From Caldilineae bacterium (GTDB taxonomy: Bacteria; Chloroflexota; Anaerolineae; JAAEKA01), in contig JACKBK010000001.1 in NCBI GenBank assembly GCA_020634555.1, positions 62,001 to 126,000 on the forward strand: DNA of 64,000 nt. Direction: 5' to 3'. The translations under genes and the position numbers were made by a program. Each line of letters starts with the position of its first letter. Within the stretch, counting starts at the first letter, position 1. Below, piece after piece: positions 16,291 through 25,241 of this stretch. Under the pieces are notes generated by a model that did no database searches, was not told the origin of the DNA, and was given only the letters and a program-made list of their open reading frames with translations.

Positions 16291-17805
16291 GTGAACGACA
16301 AACTGACTGAACTCAAATCCCGGCTGCGCGAGGCGTCCGATTTCAATTCGGCAGCCTCGGTGCTGTACTGGGACCAGACCACCTACATGCCGCCGGGCGG
16401 CGCGGAGGCACGCGGCCGCCAGATCGCCGCGCTGCAAAAGCTGGCTCAAGAGCGATTCACCGACCCGGCGATTGGCCGGCTGCTGGACGACCTGCAACCT
16501 TACCAGGAAAGTCTGCCCTACGATGACGACGACGCCAGCCTCCTGCGCGTTACCCGGCGCGACTACGAGCGTCAGACGCGGCTGCCGGCCCAGTTCGTGG
16601 GCGAGATGGCCGAGCACTCAATCGCCTCCTACCAGACGTGGATCAAGGCCCGGCCTGCCAACGACTTCGCCGCCGTCGCGCCCGTGCTGGAGAAAACGCT
16701 GGAACTGAGCCGGCGCTACGCCGACTACTTCCCCGGCTACGGCCACATCGCCGATCCGCTGATTGACGAGTCGGACCCCGGCATGACGGTTGCCGTTCTG
16801 CGACCGCTGTTCAAGGCGCTGCGCGAGCAGCTTGTGCCGCTGGTGGATGCCATCGCTGCCCAGCCGGTGCCCGACGATTCCTTCATCTACCGCGACTATG
16901 TCGAGCAACAGCAGTGGGATTTCGGCGTGGACATCGTGCGCCATTACGGCTACGACTTCGAGCGCGGCCGCCAGGACAAGACGCACCACCCCTACATGAT
17001 CCGCTTCTCAGCCGGCGATGTGCGCATCACCACCCGCTTCAGCAGGAACAACCTGGTCGACGGGCTGTTCTCGACGCTGCACGAGGCCGGGCACGCGATG
17101 TACGAGCAGGGCGTTGCGCAGGAATACGATGCCACTCCGCTGGGACACGGCACATCTTCCGGCGTCCATGAGAGCCAATCGCGCCTGTGGGAGAATGTGG
17201 TGGGGCGTAGCCAGCCGTTCTGGAGCTACTACTACCCGCGACTGCAAGCTGTGTTCCCGGCGCAACTGGGCGACGTGAGCGAGGGTGCGTTCTACCGGGC
17301 CATCAATCTGGTGCGGCCTAGCCTGATTCGCGTCGATGCTGATGAGGTGACGTACAACCTGCACGTCATCATCCGCTTTGAGCTGGAGCTGGCGTTGCTG
17401 GAAGGCAAGCTGGCAATTGGAGATCTGCCGGACGCGTGGCAGGCCAGCTACCAGGAAAGCCTTGGCATTCAGGCGCCCGACAACCGCGACGGCGTCCTGC
17501 AGGATGTCCACTGGTACTCAGGGCTGATTGGCGGCGCATTCCAGGGCTACACATTGGGCAACATCATGGGCGCGGCCTTCTGGCAGGCGGCCTTGCGGGC
17601 CAACCCGGGTGTCATGGACGACATCGCCCAGGGCGAGTTTGCTGCGCTGCACGGCTGGCTGCGTGATAACCTGTACCGCTACGGGCGCAAGTTCACCGCT
17701 GACGAGCTGATCGAACGCGTCACCGGAGCGCCGCTGACCATCGATCCCTACATCGCCTATCTGCGGGGTAAGTTCGGCGAGTTGTACGGCATCAACGGAT
17801 CATAG
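16291..17805 (+). CDS. Carboxypeptidase M32 (Taq family)
   Basis: A 504-residue zinc metallocarboxypeptidase, the normal length for the family. The zinc motif HEAGH is at 264-268, followed by the M32-specific GVHESQSRLWENVVGR segment that carries the third ligand and substrate contacts. VLYWDQTTYMPPGGAEARG at the N-terminus is also diagnostic. The enzyme removes C-terminal residues from peptides in the cytoplasm. GTG start at 16291, 9 bases or so after GGAAGGACCC. It is followed by a tandem palindromic array. Confidence 0.96.
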   Translation: MNDKLTELKSRLREASDFNSAASVLYWDQTTYMPPGGAEARGRQIAALQKLAQERFTDPAIGRLLDDLQPYQESLPYDDDDASLLRVTRRDYERQTRLPAQFVGEMAEHSIASYQTWIKARPANDFAAVAPVLEKTLELSRRYADYFPGYGHIADPLIDESDPGMTVAVLRPLFKALREQLVPLVDAIAAQPVPDDSFIYRDYVEQQQWDFGVDIVRHYGYDFERGRQDKTHHPYMIRFSAGDVRITTRFSRNNLVDGLFSTLHEAGHAMYEQGVAQEYDATPLGHGTSSGVHESQSRLWENVVGRSQPFWSYYYPRLQAVFPAQLGDVSEGAFYRAINLVRPSLIRVDADEVTYNLHVIIRFELELALLEGKLAIGDLPDAWQASYQESLGIQAPDNRDGVLQDVHWYSGLIGGAFQGYTLGNIMGAAFWQAALRANPGVMDDIAQGEFAALHGWLRDNLYRYGRKFTADELIERVTGAPLTIDPYIAYLRGKFGELYGINGS

Positions 17806-17812
17806 CAGCGAC

Positions 17813-18070
17813 GCTCGACTTTTTCGGCAAAGACAAGCGTCTGGACTGCGAGAATGCAGATGTCAAGAAGCTCGACTTTTTCGGCAAAGTCGAGCTTCTG
17901 AAGTGCGAGGATGCAGCGGTCAAGAAGTCCGACTTCTTCGCAAAGTCGAGCTTCTGAAGTGCGAGGATGCAGCGGTCAAGAAGTCCGACTTCTTCGCAAA
18001 GTCGAGCTTCTGAAGTGCGAGAATGCAGCGGTCAAGAAGTCCGACTTTGCGGAAAAAGTCGGACTTCGAG
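17813..18070. repeat. Tandem array of 56-57 bp units with AAGTCGA palindromes
   Basis: Four units (17813-17869, 17870-17926, 17927-17982, 17983-18038) and a final partial unit (18039-18070). Each unit begins with a palindrome of the type CTCGACTTTTTCGGCAAAGTCGAG and ends TGCGAGGATGCAGCGGTCAAGAA. Units 3 and 4 are almost identical; the first is the most diverged. The last palindrome carries the -35 box of the cyclophilin gene. There are no unique spacers, so it is not a CRISPR array. Confidence 0.92.
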
Positions 18071-18076
18071 TAGAAT
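18047..18076 (+). promoter_or_regulatory. Promoter of the cyclophilin gene inside a repeat
   Basis: TTGCGG (18047-18052) and TAGAAT (18071-18076) are 18 bases apart. The -35 box is the loop of the last AAGTC palindrome, so a hairpin or cruciform there would compete with polymerase binding. Confidence 0.5.
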
Positions 18077-18106
18077 AGTACAAATCAACCAAGGAGTGAC
18101 AAAACT

Positions 18107-18583
18107 ATGCAGTGGAAGAATCCCCCGGCAATGGTCATTGATCCGGAAAAGAACTACGCGGCCACCATTGAAACCAATCGCGGCACGATCGAGATCGAGT
18201 TCTTCGCACAGGATGCACCGATAACAGTCAACAACTTTGTGTTCCTGGCCAACGAGCGCTTCTACGACGGCGTGACCTTTCACCGGGTCATCCCCGACTT
18301 CGTGATCCAGGGCGGTGACCCAACCGGCACCGGCCGCGGCGGTCCCGGCTATAAGTTTGCAGACGAGCTGCGCAGCAATCCGCATCGCCACCAAACCGGC
18401 ACCCTTTCGATGGCCAACGCCGGCGCCAACACCAACGGCAGCCAGTTCTTCATCACCCACTCGCCACAGCCACACCTGGACGGTCGCCACACGGTCTTCG
18501 GCCAGGTCACCAGTGGCATGGACGTTGTGAACGCAATCCAGCAAGGGGACGTGATGACCGCGGTTGTGATCACCGAAAGCTGA
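18107..18583 (+). CDS. Peptidyl-prolyl cis-trans isomerase, cyclophilin type
   Basis: A 158-residue cyclophilin. VTFHRVIPDFVIQGGDPTGTGRGGPGYKFADE is the core with the catalytic arginine (FHRVIP), and LSMANAGANTNGSQFFIT contains the conserved substrate-binding residues. No signal peptide is seen, so it acts in the cytoplasm as a protein-folding helper. Good RBS AAGGAG seven bases before the ATG. A terminator follows at 18629. Confidence 0.96.
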   Translation: MQWKNPPAMVIDPEKNYAATIETNRGTIEIEFFAQDAPITVNNFVFLANERFYDGVTFHRVIPDFVIQGGDPTGTGRGGPGYKFADELRSNPHRHQTGTLSMANAGANTNGSQFFITHSPQPHLDGRHTVFGQVTSGMDVVNAIQQGDVMTAVVITES

Positions 18584-18628
18584 TCGTTCCGCGCATCGTG
18601 TGCATATGCACGGCGGATGAGACATGAA

Positions 18629-18668
18629 ACACGCCAGCGGCGGCAGCATCGCTGGCGTGTTTTTGTTT
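18629..18668 (+). terminator. Rho-independent terminator after the cyclophilin gene
   Basis: An 11-bp stem ACACGCCAGCG (18629-18639 with 18650-18660) with a 10-base loop and a TTTTTG tail. It lies between convergent genes. Confidence 0.85.
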
Positions 18669-18706
18669 GGGTGTGTTCAGGACGACTCGCTCAGCAGCGG
18701 GTTGTT

Positions 18707-19219
18707 TCAGCCCATCGCCTGTTGCACGAGCTTCAGGGCTGCCTCGCCGGGCTGCGGGCCTTGATAGCTACCGACTACTGTGCCAGCGCCGTCGATGACC
18801 ACCAGCGCGGCCATCTTCTCGGCGTTCTTCACGCCGAACGCCTTGTAGAGGGAACCGTTCCAGTCAGGCAGCAGGAACACATAGTCGGCCGGATCGTAGC
18901 CGGCGGGAATCTGGCTGGCGGCCTGGTCATAGGCCTTCTCCAGCATCGGCTTGACGGCTCCCTGCAAGAGTCGAGGCACGATGGTCAGATCGAGCACGCT
19001 GGCCAGGGTAAGCTCGGTAGCGCTGGGAAACACCGGCCGCACAGCTGTGTTGACATCCACGGCAGCCTGGTAGTTATCGCGCCCATGGAAGATCAGTCCC
19101 AGTACCGTGCCGCGGCAGTCGCTCTGGCTGACCTGGCGGCCTGACTTCGTAGCGGTGACTTTGAACGGCGGGGCAGGCTGGCCTGCGGTATAAAAGACGT
19201 GGTTCGTAGGATCGGTCAT
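18707..19219 (-). CDS. Thioredoxin-fold (peroxiredoxin-like) protein
   Basis: A 170-residue protein with the AhpC/TSA-like opening GQPAPPFKVTATKSGRQVSQSD and FLLPDWNGSLYKAFGVKN ... ALVVIDGAGTVVGSYQGPQP, the usual C-terminal strand pattern of peroxiredoxins and bacterioferritin-comigratory proteins. The peroxidatic site is unusual: the only cysteine is in SDCRGTVLGLIF, earlier than the normal TxxC position, and the FHGRDN stretch replaces the catalytic loop, so peroxidase activity is doubtful. I took the ATG at 19219. It is followed on the same strand by nothing and preceded by the dehydrogenase gene. Confidence 0.7.
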   Translation of the reverse strand: MTDPTNHVFYTAGQPAPPFKVTATKSGRQVSQSDCRGTVLGLIFHGRDNYQAAVDVNTAVRPVFPSATELTLASVLDLTIVPRLLQGAVKPMLEKAYDQAASQIPAGYDPADYVFLLPDWNGSLYKAFGVKNAEKMAALVVIDGAGTVVGSYQGPQPGEAALKLVQQAMG

Positions 19220-19302
19220 AATGGTTTTGCTCTTAAATGGGGTGTGGTGTGTAGCGTGAAACTTGCTGTCGGCTTTGAGGGCCATCTTTCACGCTTTTCG
19301 TT

Positions 19303-20202
19303 TCATGCTTCAATCGCGGCAACTTCGTACCCTGCCAGCGCTTCAAGCGCCTTGACCAGCGCGTGGTTGCCGTCGCCGCTGAGGCCACGGGCTTCCAGCG
19401 TGCGGTAGAGTTGGAACACCAGCGCGGTGCCGGGCACAGGCGCGCCCACGGAGTCGGCGGCCTCCAGCACCAGCCGGAGATCCTTCTGCTGCAAGGCGAT
19501 GGTGAACCCCGGCCGCCAATCCCGTTCAAGTATCTGCGGGCCGCGGTTGCTGAGCATCCAACTGCCGGCCGCGCCACCGCTGACCGCCTCCAGGCACTTC
19601 TCCAGATCGACGCCGCCGGCCTGCGCCAACATCAGCCCCTCGGCCATGGCAAGACAGTTGCCGACGACGATCACCTGGTTGACCAGCTTGACCGTCTGGC
19701 CAGCGCCGCTGGGGCCAACGTGGGTGATGCGTTTCCCCATGGTTTGTAGCACAGGCCGCGCCCGCTGCACGTCCTCGGCCGCGCCGCCGACCATAATACT
19801 GAGCGTGCCGCGCGCTGCGCCCTCACTGCCGCCGCTGATTGGCGCGTCCAGCATCGCCACATTTTTCTCAGCCAACGCTGATGCGATACGTCGCGTCGCG
19901 GCCGGGCTGATGGTGCTCATGTCGATCACCAGGCTACCAGGCTGCGCGCCGTGGATCACTCCATCCTCGCCGAGGATCACAGCTTCCACGTCTGGTGTGT
20001 CACTGACGCAGGTGATGATGATGTCACTGGCCGCGGCCAGCGCGGCCGGTGTGGCCGTGACGGATGCGCCGGCGCCTGCCAGCTCCTCTGCTCGTTCCTG
20101 CGTGCGGTTCCACACAGCCAGCGAAAAGCCGGCTTTGAGGATATTGGCAGCCATGCCACGGCCCATGATTCCTAGGCCGATGAAGCCGATACGTTCTGTC
20201 AT
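19303..20202 (-). CDS. NAD(P)-dependent beta-hydroxyacid dehydrogenase (3-hydroxyisobutyrate/tartronate semialdehyde type)
   Basis: A 299-residue enzyme. IGFIGLGIMGRGMAANI at the N-terminus is the Rossmann glycine motif and family signature, DAPISGGSEGAARGTLSIM the substrate-binding segment, and GAGQTVKLVNQ carries the catalytic lysine. Members interconvert 3-hydroxyisobutyrate, 2-hydroxy-3-oxopropionate or succinic semialdehyde with their partners; the exact substrate is open. The ATG at 20202 has GGAGG eight bases upstream. Confidence 0.93.
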   Translation of the reverse strand: MTERIGFIGLGIMGRGMAANILKAGFSLAVWNRTQERAEELAGAGASVTATPAALAAASDIIITCVSDTPDVEAVILGEDGVIHGAQPGSLVIDMSTISPAATRRIASALAEKNVAMLDAPISGGSEGAARGTLSIMVGGAAEDVQRARPVLQTMGKRITHVGPSGAGQTVKLVNQVIVVGNCLAMAEGLMLAQAGGVDLEKCLEAVSGGAAGSWMLSNRGPQILERDWRPGFTIALQQKDLRLVLEAADSVGAPVPGTALVFQLYRTLEARGLSGDGNHALVKALEALAGYEVAAIEA

Positions 20203-20317
20203 GAGAGCCTCCGTTCGTCGATTCTGAGGCATAGTTTACCTGATCAGGCGAGTTATCAAAAACCGGCAAACATCAACGTCGCACACTTTCTCAGCGTTGC
20301 TGAAAGAAAGGGCCGGT

Positions 20318-20346
20318 TTGCGGTGGCGTGGCGTATGCCGTACAAT
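20318..20346 (+). promoter_or_regulatory. Promoter of the histidine kinase gene
   Basis: TTGCGG (20318-20323), 17-base spacer, TACAAT (20341-20346); the chosen ATG is 40 bases further. The longer frame starting at 20323 would lie inside the promoter. Confidence 0.55.
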
Positions 20347-20385
20347 TGGCTCAAAGTGTGCATACAGAAGAAAAGATTTTTCACC

Positions 20386-21843
20386 ATGGCTCCAAGCACG
20401 ATTCTGATTGTTGATGACACGCCCGCGATACACGTGATGATCGCGGCATTGCTTCGAGACGATGCATACCAGCTTGAACATGCCTATTCCGGTGAAGAGG
20501 CGCTCACCAAGGTGCTGGCTGTTTCGCCGGATCTGGTGCTGCTGGACATCATGATGCCAGACATCGACGGGTTCGAGGTCTGTCGCCGTTTGCGCAGCCT
20601 GCCCGAAGTCAGTGAAGTACCAATCATCATGCTGACGGCGCTGGCTAACCGGTCGTCGCGTCTGCGCGGGCTTGCTGCCGGCGCAGATGATTTCGTTTCC
20701 AAACCCTTCGATCAGGCCGAGCTACAGGTACGCATCAAGACCATCACTCGCCTGGATCGCTATCGACGCTTGCTGGCAGAACGGGCGCGCTTTGACAGGT
20801 TGGTGGAGCTGGCGCCGGACGGAATCCTGATCATCGACGGCGACGGTGTGGTACGGCTTGCCAACCCTGCCATCATCCGTCTTCTGGGGCTGGAAGACGA
20901 GGATGCTGCCGTGGGCCAGCGATTTAGCGAGTTTGTTGCTTCCACAGAACGCGCCAGTTGGATGAGTTTTTTCTCGCGCGCCAAGCAATCGACCGGCGGC
21001 AGGCACATCAGCGAATCGACGTTACAGCGAGCCGACGGCGGACAGACCCCGGTTGAGATCACTGCCGGCGCGTTCGAGTGGAACCACACCGATGTTGTTC
21101 AGGTGCTGGTGCGCGACATCACGCGCCGCAAGCTGGCCGCGGAGGCGTTGGAGCGGCGCAATCGCGAGCTGAGAAGTCTGACAGCCCGATTGGCCGAGGT
21201 TCAGGAAGCGGAACAGCAGAATCTGGCACGAGAGCTGCACGACCGTGTTGGCCAGAGCCTGACCGCTATCAGTCTGAACCTTACCATCATTGACCAGTCG
21301 CTGGATAGCGGCCCACCGTCGATGATCCGCAGCCGCCTGGATGATTCGTTGCAGTTGCTGGAGGAGACCGCCAGGCAGGTGCGCACCGTCATGACGGAAC
21401 TGCGGCCACCAATGCTGGACGACTATGGATTGCTGCCGGCGCTGCGCTGGCAATTGGAGCAGTTCTCTGTCCGCACCGGCATCAACGTCCGCCTTGAGGG
21501 AGATGAACCGGTTCCACGGCTGCCGCGCGTCGTGGAATTGACGCAGTTTCGCATCTGCCAGGAGGCGTTGAACAACGTTGCAAAGCACGCGGGCGCAGGC
21601 GAAGTAACAGTGATGCTCCTTACCGATCAGCATGAGTCAGTGCTGGTCATTGAAGACAATGGCCGCGGATTTAATGTAGAGGAGCTGTCGGGCGCGACCA
21701 GTGAAGGACACTGGGGGCTGCTGACAATGCAGGAGCGCGCTTGGGCAGTAAGGGGCAGCGTGAATGTGTTCTCGGCTCCCGGCCAAGGCACGCGCGTCGT
21801 ATCCGAAGTGCCACTGCAAGCCGGCCAGCGCCCAGCTCCCTGA
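20386..21843 (+). CDS. Hybrid sensor histidine kinase: receiver-PAS-HisKA_3-HATPase
   Basis: A 485-residue soluble kinase with no membrane segment. An N-terminal receiver (1-120) is complete: Asp10/Asp11, phosphoacceptor Asp54 in LLDIMMPD, Thr84 and Lys106. A PAS domain spans about 135-250. The dimerisation domain of the NarX/DegS type has ARELHDRVGQ with His285, and a HATPase_c domain follows (EALNNVAKHA, EDNGRGF, GLLTMQERA). HisKA_3 kinases normally pair with NarL-type regulators, and one lies at 24483, the other side of the subtilase gene. The input signal is not evident; the receiver at the N-terminus suggests it is itself controlled by another kinase. Confidence 0.94.
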   Translation: MAPSTILIVDDTPAIHVMIAALLRDDAYQLEHAYSGEEALTKVLAVSPDLVLLDIMMPDIDGFEVCRRLRSLPEVSEVPIIMLTALANRSSRLRGLAAGADDFVSKPFDQAELQVRIKTITRLDRYRRLLAERARFDRLVELAPDGILIIDGDGVVRLANPAIIRLLGLEDEDAAVGQRFSEFVASTERASWMSFFSRAKQSTGGRHISESTLQRADGGQTPVEITAGAFEWNHTDVVQVLVRDITRRKLAAEALERRNRELRSLTARLAEVQEAEQQNLARELHDRVGQSLTAISLNLTIIDQSLDSGPPSMIRSRLDDSLQLLEETARQVRTVMTELRPPMLDDYGLLPALRWQLEQFSVRTGINVRLEGDEPVPRLPRVVELTQFRICQEALNNVAKHAGAGEVTVMLLTDQHESVLVIEDNGRGFNVEELSGATSEGHWGLLTMQERAWAVRGSVNVFSAPGQGTRVVSEVPLQAGQRPAP

Positions 21844-22222
21844 CATCCTGGCCGGCTGCTGAAACAATCCCGGAGAGTCATTGGCCAACGCGAGCACGTT
21901 GACGGCAAACATCGCTGCGCCAGTTTGCAGCACGGAGAATCAACAAGGACCCCGGCAATATGAAGGTTAAGAAAATAATCCGGTAATAGGTTGGCGAGGA
22001 CCGCCCGACCGTGAACGGATCGGGCTACCAAGTGAAAGGCCCTCCGGGCCTGGGCTTCGCAGCCCTGTGAGGGGTTCCACTTTGCTGCTTGCGCTCCGGA
22101 GCGGGTAGCCGGGAGGTTTTGCACAGCATCCCGGCGGGCGTGTCGGGCCTATTACCGATTTAAATTCTTAAGGTTCATATTGCCGGGGCCTTTGTCATCT
22201 GAAAAAACGAACTCATCGATCG
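21844..22222. other. Intergenic region holding a structured palindromic element
   Basis: Gap between convergent histidine kinase and subtilase genes. Nothing protein-coding is seen. The 248-bp element at 21945-22192 fills most of it. Confidence 0.8.
21945..22192. mobile_element. 248-bp structured element with 46-bp terminal inverted repeats (MITE-like or ncRNA)
   Basis: The left arm (21945-21990) and right arm (22148-22192) are near-perfect inverted copies, starting AAGGACCCCGGCAATATGAA and ending in its complement. The centre contains at least five more hairpins: GCCCGACCG-TGAA-CGGATCGGGC (22003-22025), GGCCCTCCGGGCC (22038-22050), GGGCTTCGCAGCCC (22052-22065), one near 22085-22102 (GCTTGCGCTCCGGAGC), and CCGGGA...TCCCGG (22109-22133). 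A GGGCTACC/GGGTAGCC pair and an AAGTG/CACTT pair nest some of them. I do not recognise it as a known RNA family; it carries no reading frame of note. Confidence 0.6.
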
Positions 22223-24130
22223 TCAGGGTTGGATGACCGAGATCAGCGTGCCGGTGCTGTCGCCATCAGGGTCGTGGTTGTCGGCAGGCACGTACCCATG
22301 GGTGCCGCTTACCAAGTCGACAACCGTGTAGCTGGCAATAGCTACGTTTTGCTTGAAGCTGGGGCTTGTAATCTGACATTGTCCCAAACCATTGGTGGTG
22401 CAACTGCCGGCGAAACTGTGTTCGCTCCACAGTCCTTCGACAGCAACGTTGGCGACTGGTTGTTCGTGCTCGCCGTGAACAGTGACCGTCAGCGTTGCCG
22501 TCCACGCATTACGGCCCACCCATTGCGCCGTGGCATCGATGTCACCGACGTGAACCGAGTTCACTTGCTGTTCCAACGTGACGGAGGCGATGTTGGAAAA
22601 CGCAGAGTCTCCCCACTCATTGAAGGCCTGGACCTTGTAGAAATACGTCCCGCTGCCCAGGCCAAAGTCGATGTATCCCGTAACGCTAGCAGGCAATACA
22701 GCGAGTGTCGTCCAGTTGGTCTCGTCTACCGACCGCCACAGATAATGGCCGGTTTCGTCGTCGGCATTGTCAGTCCATGTGAGTTCAACGTCAGGGCTGG
22801 GAGGTGTGGCAACTGCTGCCAGGTCCGATGGCGCCGCGGGAGGCATCGGAATCAGAGCCGCGGCTGCCGCCAGATCGAGTTCACCTCCCGTCACCGTCAG
22901 ACCTGCCAGATCGGTGACAGGTCGTGTGGTAGAAAGCAACGAGCTGCGAAGTTCATCCATTGTCAATGCGGGCCGCATAGCGAGCAGTAGGGCCGCTGCG
23001 CCGGAAACGTAGGGCGCGGCCATTGATGTGCCGCTGCTGGTGCCGTAGTTTTGGTACGGGACAGTGCTGGTGATCGCGACCCCGGGCGCGTGCAGATCGA
23101 CGCTGGCCGGCCCCCAATTGGAAAAGCCTGCCGGCTGGTCAGCACTGTTGGCAGCAGCTACGCTAATGATGTTATCGAGGTTAAACGCCGCAGGGTAGAA
23201 GGGCGTCTCGTCGATATTCTGTCCCATATTGCCGGCGGCCGCAACAAACAGATGGTCAGATGACCCCGCCCTGCGGATGGCGTTGCGCAGAGCGTTGGAC
23301 CGCTCACCGTTTCCCCAACTGTTGTTGGAGATTCGGGCTTGGCGGTTGACGGCATACTCGAGCGCCCTGATAGCGTCCGATATGAAACCGCCGTTCGGCC
23401 CCATGAAGCGCAGGATCATCAACTGGCAATTCCAGATAACCCCGGTAACGCCAATCGAGTTGTTTCCTTTAGCGCAGATCGTCCCTGAGACATGCGTGCC
23501 GTGCGCGCCTCCATCCATGGGATTGTTATCGTTTTCGAAGAAATCCCAACCGTGGACATCGTCGATGTAGCCGTTGCCGTCGTCGTCAATGCCGTTGTCG
23601 GGTATTTCGCCGGGATTGGTCCAGATATTATCGGCCAGGTCAGGGTGGGCGTAGTCGGCACCAGTATCGATGACTGCGACAACGACATCGTTGCTCCCCG
23701 TCCCTTGCGCCCAAGCGTCTGGTGCGTTGATCTTGTCCAGGCCCCACAATTGACCGTACAGCGGGTCATTGACCGGTGGAGGCGGGGCCTCCTGCGTGTT
23801 AACGACGTAATCTGGTTCGGCGTACTCGACAAATGGCGAGTCGGACAGCGTGGAAATAGCCTCCTTAACCGAGCTCTGGCCGCTCAGCCTCACATGCACC
23901 AGGTTAGGCACGAGCGTGTACTCATAATCGACCGCGCCGCCTACTGCATCCAGGAGACGCGACTCGGTTACTTTGTCGGTGTGTGGGCGAAAGCTTACCA
24001 GCAAAGCATCCGGGGCATATGAGATCACGTTGGTTTGGTTGGCCATGGCTGATAGGGGAGTTGCATTGGCAGCAACTCCTGACAGCAAGGCAAATACTGT
24101 GAGAATAGAGGACAGGACGTGGGGTTTCAT
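22223..24130 (-). CDS. Secreted subtilisin-like serine protease (S8) with fibronectin type III domain
   Basis: A 635-residue protease. Signal peptide 1-23, an inhibitor-like propeptide at about 35-110 (VSFRPHTD ... FVEYAEPDYVV), then the catalytic domain with Asp155 (VAVIDTGADY), His210 (AHGTHVSG), the oxyanion Asn in AAAGNMG and Ser369 (GTSMAAP). A fibronectin type III domain covers about 433-520 (PSDLAAVATPPSPDVELTW), and a final beta domain with paired cysteines (SCTTNGLGQC) about 525-605. A DDDGNGYIDD stretch may bind calcium. The ATG at 24130 is preceded by AAGGTG. It is transcribed away from the regulator at 24483 and sits in the two-component block, so it may be under its control. Confidence 0.95.
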   Translation of the reverse strand: MKPHVLSSILTVFALLSGVAANATPLSAMANQTNVISYAPDALLVSFRPHTDKVTESRLLDAVGGAVDYEYTLVPNLVHVRLSGQSSVKEAISTLSDSPFVEYAEPDYVVNTQEAPPPPVNDPLYGQLWGLDKINAPDAWAQGTGSNDVVVAVIDTGADYAHPDLADNIWTNPGEIPDNGIDDDGNGYIDDVHGWDFFENDNNPMDGGAHGTHVSGTICAKGNNSIGVTGVIWNCQLMILRFMGPNGGFISDAIRALEYAVNRQARISNNSWGNGERSNALRNAIRRAGSSDHLFVAAAGNMGQNIDETPFYPAAFNLDNIISVAAANSADQPAGFSNWGPASVDLHAPGVAITSTVPYQNYGTSSGTSMAAPYVSGAAALLLAMRPALTMDELRSSLLSTTRPVTDLAGLTVTGGELDLAAAAALIPMPPAAPSDLAAVATPPSPDVELTWTDNADDETGHYLWRSVDETNWTTLAVLPASVTGYIDFGLGSGTYFYKVQAFNEWGDSAFSNIASVTLEQQVNSVHVGDIDATAQWVGRNAWTATLTVTVHGEHEQPVANVAVEGLWSEHSFAGSCTTNGLGQCQITSPSFKQNVAIASYTVVDLVSGTHGYVPADNHDPDGDSTGTLISVIQP

Positions 24131-24210
24131 GGGTGGCACCTTTTTGCAACTTGTTTGATACCAATCGAGGTGGGGTTCCATCTCGATTCAACAACAAACT
24201 CTCTGTCATC

Positions 24211-24239
24211 ATATTACTCAAGGTGTAAGGACATCTCAA
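24211..24239 (-). promoter_or_regulatory. Promoter of the subtilase gene
   Basis: Minus strand: TTGAGA (24234-24239), 17 bases, TAATAT (24211-24216). The leader to the ATG is about 75 bases. Confidence 0.5.
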
Positions 24240-24404
24240 TAGGAAATAGGTATTAATTTGATTACAATCATGAGGGGAAATCACGATAGACAGATACCGG
24301 TTTCGGCGACTCCCGTCCCGCAACAACGCTCTCATTCATGGTTGTACCGGCAGCGCTTGTGGGTTTAGAGTGAAAGCAGAGGAAGTAGCTGATTGCAGAC
24401 TCGT

Positions 24405-24433
24405 TTGCCCTTCGGCCAACTATGTCATACAAT
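24405..24433 (+). promoter_or_regulatory. Promoter of the NarL-type regulator gene
   Basis: TTGCCC (24405-24410), 17 bases, TACAAT (24428-24433), 49 bases before the ATG. Confidence 0.5.
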
Positions 24434-24482
24434 GGCACGCGATGATGGGACGCATTATGGGTTCTGCAACGGAGAAACAATC

Positions 24483-25133
24483 ATGATCCGAGTATACTTG
24501 GTTGATGATCACGCCGTGCTGCGCGACGGTCTGCGCTTTTTGCTGGAAGCGCAAGAGGACATCACCGTGATCGGTGATACCGGCACAGGCAGAGAAGCGT
24601 TGACTGAGGTGCAAAAACTCAAGCCGGATGTCGTCATCATGGATGTTGCCATGCCTGACCTGAACGGCATCGAAGCTACCGCTCAGATACTCGACACCAA
24701 TCAGGAAACCCGCGTGATCATCCTGTCGATGCAGGGCACGGCCGAGCACGTCTTTCGTGCGTTGCAGGCTGGCGCACAAGGCTATCTGCTCAAGGAATCT
24801 GCCGGCAGGGTTTTGGTGGACGCGGTGCGTTCCGTGCATTCTGGCGGCCGTTACCTGAGCACCGGCATCACTGAAACGCTGGTGGAGGATTACCTTGTTC
24901 AACGGACGACCGCTCCGGCGCACAGCCCGCTGGAACGTCTCAGCCGGCGTGAACGCGAGGTGTTGCAGCTTGTTGTTGAAGGCCGTTCAAGCGCCGAAAT
25001 CGGCGAGATGCTGGCCTTGTCGCCTAAGACCATCGATACATACCGCAGCCGGCTGATGCAGAAGCTGGAGATCGGCGATGTGCCCTCTCTGGTCAAGTTC
25101 GCAATCCAGCACGGAATCATCTCCCTGGAGTAG
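24483..25133 (+). CDS. NarL/FixJ-family response regulator
   Basis: A 216-residue two-domain regulator. The receiver is intact: Asp8/Asp9, phosphoacceptor Asp54 (VIMDVAMPD), Ser82 and Lys104 (YLLKES). The C-terminal LuxR-type helix-turn-helix (LSRREREVLQLVVEGRSSAEIGEML ... SPKTIDTYRSRLMQKL) binds DNA. It is the natural partner of the HisKA_3 kinase at 20386. The ATG at 24483 follows GGAG in the 5' leader. A second regulator of identical length follows at 25345. Confidence 0.95.
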   Translation: MIRVYLVDDHAVLRDGLRFLLEAQEDITVIGDTGTGREALTEVQKLKPDVVIMDVAMPDLNGIEATAQILDTNQETRVIILSMQGTAEHVFRALQAGAQGYLLKESAGRVLVDAVRSVHSGGRYLSTGITETLVEDYLVQRTTAPAHSPLERLSRREREVLQLVVEGRSSAEIGEMLALSPKTIDTYRSRLMQKLEIGDVPSLVKFAIQHGIISLE

Positions 25134-25241
25134 GCTGGAACCTCCCGATTGACGCCCACCGCGCGCGCCCGGCTCGTGCCGCAGAGGCTGCCAGATGCTC
25201 GTCCTCTTAATCTCCTGACCGAAACTGTCAAGGCTACCTGA

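Larger units (their letters stand above)
24131..24482. other. Divergent intergenic region, subtilase and regulator
   Basis: Contains the two divergent promoters given separately and an A+T-rich middle (24170-24300). No further gene or repeat is seen. Confidence 0.6.

Noticed and set aside
17813..18070. Possible CRISPR array
   Set aside because: The 56-57 bp units are contiguous tandem copies without unique spacers, and no cas gene is present.
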